Assembly (NCBI GenBank): GCA_031427625.1 | Contig: JANPNV010000103.1 | Span: forward strand, 1-11,802 | From: JADKIH01 sp031427625 | GTDB taxonomy: Bacteria; Bacteroidota; Bacteroidia; AKYH767-A; 2013-40CM-41-45 | Length of the DNA stretch: 11,802 bases | Direction of reading: 5' to 3' | Part shown: in pieces, positions 7,532 to 11,802 of the stretch | Layout: each line of letters starts with the position of its first letter | Position numbering within the stretch: the first letter of the stretch is position 1 | Notes under the pieces: generated by a model | The model's database searches: none | What the model was told of the DNA's origin: nothing | Seen by the model: only the letters and a program-made list of their open reading frames with translations | Program-made: the position numbers and the translations under genes

Positions 7532-7873
7532 TTGTGTTTGATTTTGACTGCAAATGTTCAAAACGGTTATGACGGCAAAATGAGTTTTTATAATATTGTC
7601 GAGTTGAATTCTTAAAACAAAACTAAATTCATTTTTCCTTAATGTTAAAACTGAAGAGCTCCTTATATGTTAATATATGTTAAGCTGATTTTAAGTCTGA
7701 CAAGGTTAAGATGAACAATTGGCTTTCAAACTAACAATGTATGTCCAATTGAAAAACGTTTTTATATTCTTGCGCTTACGTCCATGTCGATTAAAGCACT
7801 TGTTTAATTGTAATTAAAAATTGATAAATTTCAACCCAGAATTATCTAATGAAAAACCTATACTAACATAAAA
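7532..7873. other. Divergent intergenic region between the small exported protein and the T9SS cargo gene
   Basis: No coding frame is seen. The left part carries a -7-like box for the minus-strand gene (7618-7625). Other structure is weak: CAATTGG and CCAATTG as an inverted pair around 7715-7751, and the A+T palindrome TTTAATT-GT-AATTAAA (7803-7818). For the plus-strand gene the best promoter guess is TTG (7800-7802) with a 22-base spacer to TAAATTTC (7825-7832), which has one mismatch to the consensus. This is not strong enough to annotate separately. Confidence 0.5.
7618..7625 (-). promoter_or_regulatory. Candidate -7 box (TAGTTTTG) for the small exported protein gene
   Basis: On the minus strand TAGTTTTG matches TAnnTTTG exactly and lies about 90 bases before the ATG at 7531. 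A -33 TTG is not seen at the right distance, which lowers confidence. The 11-base string CAAAACTAAAT seen on the plus strand here is repeated before the OmpA-like gene. Confidence 0.35.
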
Positions 7874-8677
7874 ATGAAAAAAACCATACTTGTAATTTGC
7901 ATATTATTCATCTTTCAAATGAGCTTACATGCTCAACAATATCCGTACATGCAGGATTTTGAAGGATACAGTTCGTTTTCCGCCCCAAATGACTGGACAC
8001 ATACAAGTCCGGGATTTCAGATATACCCTACTCGCGGTGTAAATGGATCAAAGGCAATGATCCGTGAACTTTTCAATTTATCAACTTCGGATTCTGTCAT
8101 CAGCCCATTAATTGGACCTGTTAATTCACAGTCGATGCTTAGCTTCGATTATCGCATTGTAGAATATATTGGGAGCACCCCAATATCTCATACACTTACA
8201 TCCGGTGATCAGATAGAAATCAAAGTAGATGATGGTACCGGTTCGCCTATAACGGAATATTTAATCGATATGAATAATCATATTGACAACGCCAGCTATT
8301 CCAATATTTCTATTGGCCTGGGATCATACGCAGGTTTAAATATAAATATTATGATTAAAGGTATACGGGCTTCCGGTGACTTCTTTATTGAAATCGATAA
8401 TTTCATGGTTCAGGATGCAACTAGTTCAGGCCATATCAATGCTGATAAAAACGAAATCAAACTTTTTCCAAATCCATTTAATAATTATTTACTGGTTTCA
8501 TCCTCAAAAAAATCGGATGTCCTGATATTTGATTTGACAGGAAAAAAAGTATTGGAAACACAAACGGGAATCGATAATAATATAATAAACACTGAAGAAC
8601 TTAAATGTGGAAATTATTTAATTGAAGTAATTTCTGATGAGAGTACGTTCTGGAAAAGTATATTTATTAAAGAATGA
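7874..8677 (+). CDS. T9SS-dependent exported protein with jelly-roll-like domain
   Basis: Function unknown; 267 residues. A signal peptide (residues 1-20, ending SLHA, mature end QQYPYMQDFEGY) is followed by one beta-rich domain of about 160 residues. Features such as YPYMQDFEGY near the start, then SFDYRI, GDQIEIKVDDGTG and FFIEIDNFMV near residue 178, are typical of the jelly-roll (MAM or choice-of-anchor-J-like) lectin folds in Bacteroidota surface proteins. Residues 188-267 form a T9SS type A sorting domain: LFPNPFNN (197-204), VLIFDLTGKKVLE, then CGNYLIEVISDES and a basic/hydrophobic end. The protein should therefore cross the outer membrane by the type IX system and be anchored or released. 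It stands alone between divergent and convergent neighbours and is ended by a strong terminator. Unlike the cargo gene at 2635-3361 it is intact. No catalytic motif is visible. Confidence 0.9.
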   Translation: MKKTILVICILFIFQMSLHAQQYPYMQDFEGYSSFSAPNDWTHTSPGFQIYPTRGVNGSKAMIRELFNLSTSDSVISPLIGPVNSQSMLSFDYRIVEYIGSTPISHTLTSGDQIEIKVDDGTGSPITEYLIDMNNHIDNASYSNISIGLGSYAGLNINIMIKGIRASGDFFIEIDNFMVQDATSSGHINADKNEIKLFPNPFNNYLLVSSSKKSDVLIFDLTGKKVLETQTGIDNNIINTEELKCGNYLIEVISDESTFWKSIFIKE

Positions 8678-8750
8678 TTTTAAAAGTACAATAAAGAACA
8701 CCGATATTAAAAGTCTTGTAAAAGAGTTCCGGAATAACAATACTTAATAC

Positions 8751-8806
8751 GAACCCATCAACATTGATAATTTAAATATCGATGTTGATGGGTTCTTTCT
8801 TTTCAT
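8751..8806 (+). terminator. Strong intrinsic terminator between convergent genes
   Basis: GAACCCATCAACATTGAT (8751-8768) pairs with ATCGATGTTGATGGGTTC (8778-8795) over 18 bases, 17 as Watson-Crick pairs and one as a G-U wobble, around a 9-base loop. It is followed by TTTCTTTTC. It lies 74 bases after the stop of the T9SS cargo gene and 32 bases from the stop of the converging OmpA-like gene. The T-rich tail suits the plus strand; on the minus strand the stem could still slow transcription, but no T-run follows. Confidence 0.9.
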
Positions 8807-8826
8807 TTATCAACTAAAAATTGTTT

Positions 8827-9654
8827 TTATTTTTTAATGATTTTGATTTCTACCCTCCTGTTTGTTGATTCATCTTCCGGAGTGAGCTCCTCAACCAGTT
8901 TCATGCTTGGTCCAAATCCTTTATAAGAGAGACGCGTTGAATCGATTCCATTTGATATCAAAAAGTCATAGATTGTCTTAGCGCGATTTTCAGACAAATT
9001 GTTTGTTTTGGTATCAAAATCATATCCGTCGTTGGGGCCTGTAATGCAACATATATGACCTTGAATTTCGATTTCCAATTTTGAATTAGCCAACAGTGTA
9101 TTTAACAAAATTCCAAGAGTCTTATTCGATTTTGGCAGGAGGAGATGCCTGCCACCTTCAAAATTCAGGTTTTCGAGTTTAACGGTTGAGCCTAAATTAA
9201 TATCGTCTAAATTCAGAATAGTTGAGTCGGATAATTCAGATTTATTTTCATCTTCTTTGAGATTAAAAAAAACTTCTGCACGTCTGTTTAGCGAACGTTG
9301 ACCCTCAGTTTCGTTTTTATTGACTGGCTTCCTTTTCCCATACGAACGAAGTACAATATTTTGAAGTTTCGGATTATGTAAAATTAGATACGTTTTAATT
9401 TCTTTTGCTCTTTTCATAGAAAGAGAATCATTGTATGAAAAACTTCCGATGGCATCACAATATCCTTCAATCTCCACCACAGAAACTTCTCCTTTTTGAA
9501 GCTCGTGATCAATTTTGCTTTTTGAAATTTTATCAAGCTTATGCTGATTGAATCTAAAATAAACAGTTGTTTTTTTCCCCTCCTGCGCAACCAGAAAACC
9601 GCCAAAATGAAATAATATAAAAAAAAGAAAAAAGCGCTTCAGATATACAGTCAT
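8827..9654 (-). CDS. Exported protein with two OmpA C-terminal-like (peptidoglycan-binding) domains
   Basis: The 275-residue protein has a signal peptide (1-23, ending GGFLVA), then two OmpA-like domains in tandem. The first (about 30-130) has YFRFNQHKLD, then GYCDAIGSFSYNDSLSMKRA (64-83) with the conserved Asp67 and Arg82, and NRRAEVFF (123-130). These are the residues that hold diaminopimelate in OmpA-type domains. The second (about 158-273) has IEIQGHICC (195-203), LSENRAKTIYDFL (220-232), GIDSTRLSYKGFG (236-248) and NRRVEIKI (265-272). In it the usual Asp after Gly-His is replaced by the GHICC sequence, a variant I recall from other Bacteroidota OmpA-family proteins, so its ligand binding may differ. 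The protein probably tethers the envelope to the cell wall from the periplasm. There is no beta-barrel, and no lipobox cysteine. It is a single gene with a -7-like box 40 bases upstream. Confidence 0.9.
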   Translation of the reverse strand: MTVYLKRFFLFFILFHFGGFLVAQEGKKTTVYFRFNQHKLDKISKSKIDHELQKGEVSVVEIEGYCDAIGSFSYNDSLSMKRAKEIKTYLILHNPKLQNIVLRSYGKRKPVNKNETEGQRSLNRRAEVFFNLKEDENKSELSDSTILNLDDINLGSTVKLENLNFEGGRHLLLPKSNKTLGILLNTLLANSKLEIEIQGHICCITGPNDGYDFDTKTNNLSENRAKTIYDFLISNGIDSTRLSYKGFGPSMKLVEELTPEDESTNRRVEIKIIKK

Positions 9655-9693
9655 AATTAATAAAAAAAGAAATAAAATGCTGTGTCAGTAAAT

Positions 9694-9701
9694 CAAAACT
9701 A
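9694..9701 (-). promoter_or_regulatory. Candidate -7 box (TAGTTTTG) for the OmpA-like gene
   Basis: TAGTTTTG on the minus strand is an exact TAnnTTTG match about 40 bases before the start codon. No -33 TTG was found at the usual spacing. The flanking string CAAAACTAAAT on the plus strand is identical to that at the box before the small exported protein gene (7618-7628). Confidence 0.4.
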
Positions 9702-9835
9702 AATATTAATAGCTTTATTGTACATTCCGATCTAAAAAAAAATAAACTAATATGAATGAAGACATCCTTGATAAATAAAATTCAGAGATCAATCTACTGA
9801 GTTTATTCTATTTACTTTTAAAAAAAGATCCTGTC

Positions 9836-10402
9836 ATGGAATTTAGCTTACACGAAATACTTACTGTCTCAACAATTCTGTTTGCAGTAATCGATATCAT
9901 CGGATCAATACCTGCTCTCCTTCAGATAAAAACAAAGGTTGGTTTTATTAAAGCAGAGCAGGCAACATTGGTATCCTTAATCATTATGATTGTTTTTTTA
10001 TTTCTCGGAGAAAACATCCTGGCTTTTTTAGGTGTTGACGTTAAATCATTCGCCATTGCAGGCTCACTTGTAATCTTTTTCCTTGCTATGGAAATGATAC
10101 TTGGAATCCGATTATATAAAGACGACATCCCTGAAACAGCCTCCATTGTACCTGTTGCATTCCCTCTAATAGCCGGAACCGGAACCATGACAACCCTTCT
10201 TTCCCTGCGCGCAGCCTATGATTCAGCCACCATTGTAATCGGCATAATTATTAATGTTATCCTTGTTTACGTAGTTCTTCGCAACCTTTACCGAGTAGAA
10301 AGGTTCCTTGGCGTCGCCGGAATGAGCATTTTAAGAAAGGTTTTTGGCATTATCCTTCTCGCAATTTCAGTCAAATTATTCCGTGACAATATTGGCATAT
10401 AA
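9836..10402 (+). CDS. MarC-family integral membrane protein
   Basis: An inner-membrane protein of 188 residues with about six hydrophobic segments (roughly 8-29, 43-66, 70-92, 103-124, 131-151 and 158-182). The length is near that of other MarC/UPF0056 proteins, about 200. The internally repeated family motifs are visible in variant form: DIIGSIPALL (20-29), where many members have DPxGNxP, and VPVAFPLIAGTGTMTTLL (105-122), where many have PLxAGPGTI. GIRLYKDDIPETASIVP (90-106) I recall as typical of the Bacteroidota branch. The transported substrate is not established for the family; the old link of MarC to multiple antibiotic resistance in E. coli has not held up, so no drug-related role is inferred. 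It is transcribed away from the OmpA-like gene and lies 84 bases before the next gene, which has its own promoter-like site. Confidence 0.93.
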   Translation: MEFSLHEILTVSTILFAVIDIIGSIPALLQIKTKVGFIKAEQATLVSLIIMIVFLFLGENILAFLGVDVKSFAIAGSLVIFFLAMEMILGIRLYKDDIPETASIVPVAFPLIAGTGTMTTLLSLRAAYDSATIVIGIIINVILVYVVLRNLYRVERFLGVAGMSILRKVFGIILLAISVKLFRDNIGI

Positions 10403-10450
10403 GTGTGACAAAAAGGATGAATTCGTGATATGGATTTTAAAAAAATATCA

Positions 10451-10458
10451 TACATTTG
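10451..10458 (+). promoter_or_regulatory. Candidate -7 box (TACATTTG) for the CUB/PKD protein gene
   Basis: TACATTTG matches TAnnTTTG exactly and lies 28 bases before the ATG at 10487, implying a short leader. No TTG is present at the -33 position, so it is a partial match. Its presence suggests the downstream gene is transcribed separately from marC. Confidence 0.4.
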
Positions 10459-10486
10459 AAATTGAAAATTAATCCCTCATCCTGAT

Positions 10487-11802
10487 ATGAAAAAAGTACT
10501 ACTAAAGGCCATTGCTGTATTAATATTTATTGCCATCAGCCAGGTACAGGCATCGGCACAAAGCACATTCTTAATGTGTTCTACAACTACAACTAGTGAT
10601 ACCAGTGGAATCATTTATGATACTGGCGGACCCTCAAATCCCTATCTTGTATCTGAAGACTGTACTCTTCTTGTTGCTCCTTCCTGTGCAACATCCATTA
10701 CTTTGACATTCCAACAGTTTGCTACTGAATCCGGATGGGACTTCTTTCACGTTTATGATGGTCAGACAACAGCAGCTCCTGAACTACTTAATACGTCCGG
10801 TAATACTCTTCCTAGCCCGGTAACTTGTACATCAGGATACATGCTTATTGTATGGCATTCAGATTTTACGATTGTTGATAGCGGTTTTGCCTGTTCTTGG
10901 ACTTCTGTTATTGCTCCAAGTGTTGCTCCTAATGCCGCATTTACCATTTCTTCATTTGCTCCTCCTCTAAGTGTTCCTGTTCAGTTTACTGATCAATCGA
11001 CTGGCGGACCGACTGCCTGGTTATGGAATTTCGGAAATGGCGATACCGCTAAAAGTCAGAACCCGCTTTATGCTTACAGCACTCCTGGAACATATACCGT
11101 AACATTAATTGCCTTTACTTGTAATGAATCCGATACAATAACGCATACTGTTACTGTTCAGGCAGCGCCACATATTAGCGTAACTCCTCCTACAGGATTT
11201 TCAGCAAGCATCCCTTGCGGAGATTCTGCCAACTTCACTTTAAACATTGCTAATACTGGTGGCGGACAACTTGTTTATACATTAGATGGTTCTCTTGTCG
11301 GATCCATAAAAGTCCTTTCACTTACACATGGGACGGATCCATTTGAAGAGTATCCACGAACCATAACTGCAATCAATAATTATTTTACAAATTATACTCT
11401 GACACAATCTGCGACTACCGATCCGGGTGTATTAAGCGGATTACTCGTCGGCAAAAATGTACTGTTGATTCCAGAACATGAATCAGGAAATGATAGTGTA
11501 TGGCTCAATATGGGTCCTGTTATTCGTCAATATTTGAATAATGGTGGATCCGTAATTTTCCTTGGATCATTCTCTTCTTATTCAAATGATTTATTCTGGA
11601 CTGGAGTATTCACAGGATCATATGTTGAAAATGAAGCAGGTTTGTCATTAAATGTTATTGACAACACCCATCCGATAACTACGGGAATTCCATTAACAGC
11701 ATTCAATGCTCCTAGTTCTACTTATTCAATGAACCTTACGAATCCTGATAAGGTTACTTTAATTGAATATCAAGGAAACGACATTGTATCATATCGATAT
11801 GT
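10487..11802 (+). CDS. Large exported protein, 5' part: CUB, PKD and amidotransferase-like domains (runs off the window)
   Basis: Reading is open from the ATG at 10487 to the right edge (438 codons and two bases), with no stop, so the C-terminus is missing. A signal peptide (residues 1-25, ending QASAQ) comes first. A CUB domain follows (31-141): cysteines 31, 59, 67, 114 and 136, YDTGGPSNPY (44-53), WDFFHVYDG (84-92) and SDFTIVDSGFACSW (125-138), with Asp91 and Asp126 as plausible calcium ligands. A PKD domain (146-225) contains WLWNFGNGD and GTYTVTL. After a linker, residues 276 to about 400 look like a class I amidotransferase-like (ThuA/DUF4350-like) fold: VLSLTHG, NVLLIPEHE (324-332) and YLNNGGSVIFLGSF. 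Function is unknown; CUB and PKD modules suggest binding to carbohydrate or protein outside the cell. A T9SS sorting domain may lie beyond the window. The first half favours T-ending codons (ACT, GCT, CCT, CTT) more than its neighbours. Confidence 0.9.
   Translation, partial: MKKVLLKAIAVLIFIAISQVQASAQSTFLMCSTTTTSDTSGIIYDTGGPSNPYLVSEDCTLLVAPSCATSITLTFQQFATESGWDFFHVYDGQTTAAPELLNTSGNTLPSPVTCTSGYMLIVWHSDFTIVDSGFACSWTSVIAPSVAPNAAFTISSFAPPLSVPVQFTDQSTGGPTAWLWNFGNGDTAKSQNPLYAYSTPGTYTVTLIAFTCNESDTITHTVTVQAAPHISVTPPTGFSASIPCGDSANFTLNIANTGGGQLVYTLDGSLVGSIKVLSLTHGTDPFEEYPRTITAINNYFTNYTLTQSATTDPGVLSGLLVGKNVLLIPEHESGNDSVWLNMGPVIRQYLNNGGSVIFLGSFSSYSNDLFWTGVFTGSYVENEAGLSLNVIDNTHPITTGIPLTAFNAPSSTYSMNLTNPDKVTLIEYQGNDIVSYRY

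Noticed and set aside
7803..7818. TTTAATT-GT-AATTAAA palindrome before the T9SS cargo gene
   Set aside because: Position is plausible for an operator, but the sequence is nearly all A+T and there is no second copy or linked regulator.
9922..10188. 88-codon minus-strand frame inside the MarC gene
   Set aside because: Antisense shadow of a membrane protein gene; no features of its own.
10422..10449. TGATAT/ATATCA pair after marC as a terminator
   Set aside because: Only six A+T-rich pairs around a 14-base loop and no T-run on the plus strand; too weak to call.
10762..10947. 61-codon minus-strand frame
   Set aside because: Antisense to the CUB domain of the long open frame that runs to the window edge, which has a full signal peptide and domain sequence.

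Overview
The window looks like chromosomal DNA of a Bacteroidota bacterium (class Bacteroidia or a close relative; I cannot place it more finely). The clues agree. The DNA is A+T-rich. Two C-terminal domains have the type IX secretion (T9SS) type A sorting pattern (YPNP / FPNP near the start, then strands ending in a GxYxLxV-like segment). PKD, Ig-like and CUB modules are abundant on exported proteins. One OmpA-type protein carries the GHICC variant that I associate with this phylum. Several intergenic sites match the Bacteroidota -7 promoter consensus TAnnTTTG.

Layout, left to right. 1-602 is non-coding. 603-2447 is a tight two-gene operon for pseudouridine breakdown, psuK-psuG, three bases apart. 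2635-3361 is a decayed T9SS cargo gene: a signal peptide in one frame, an Ig-like domain and sorting domain in another, plus an in-frame TAA. 3362-3917 is non-coding but holds a good promoter match followed by two stem-loops, so it may encode a structured RNA or a long leader. 3918-6956 encodes a 1012-residue exported multidomain protein (glutamine-amidotransferase-like fold, PKD, CARDB-like, jelly-roll-like, Ig-like, and a dockerin-like C-terminus). 7223-7531 (minus) encodes a small Ala/Lys/Pro-rich exported protein with its own intrinsic terminator. 7874-8677 is an intact small T9SS cargo protein, ended by a strong terminator. 8827-9654 (minus) encodes a protein with two OmpA-like domains. 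9836-10402 encodes a MarC-family membrane protein. 10487 to the right edge is the 5' part of another large exported protein (CUB, PKD, then a second amidotransferase-like fold), cut by the window end.

The genes do not form one pathway. Apart from psuKG and marC, the region is a run of independently transcribed cell-envelope or secreted proteins, mostly of unknown function. No T9SS machinery, mobile element, CRISPR array, tRNA or rRNA gene was seen. I did not find a convincing new multi-gene system. The points most worth following are the possible structured RNA at 3577-3711, the conserved-looking acidic motifs in the N-terminal domain of the 1012-residue protein, its dockerin-like end in place of a sorting domain, and the decay of the T9SS cargo gene beside it.
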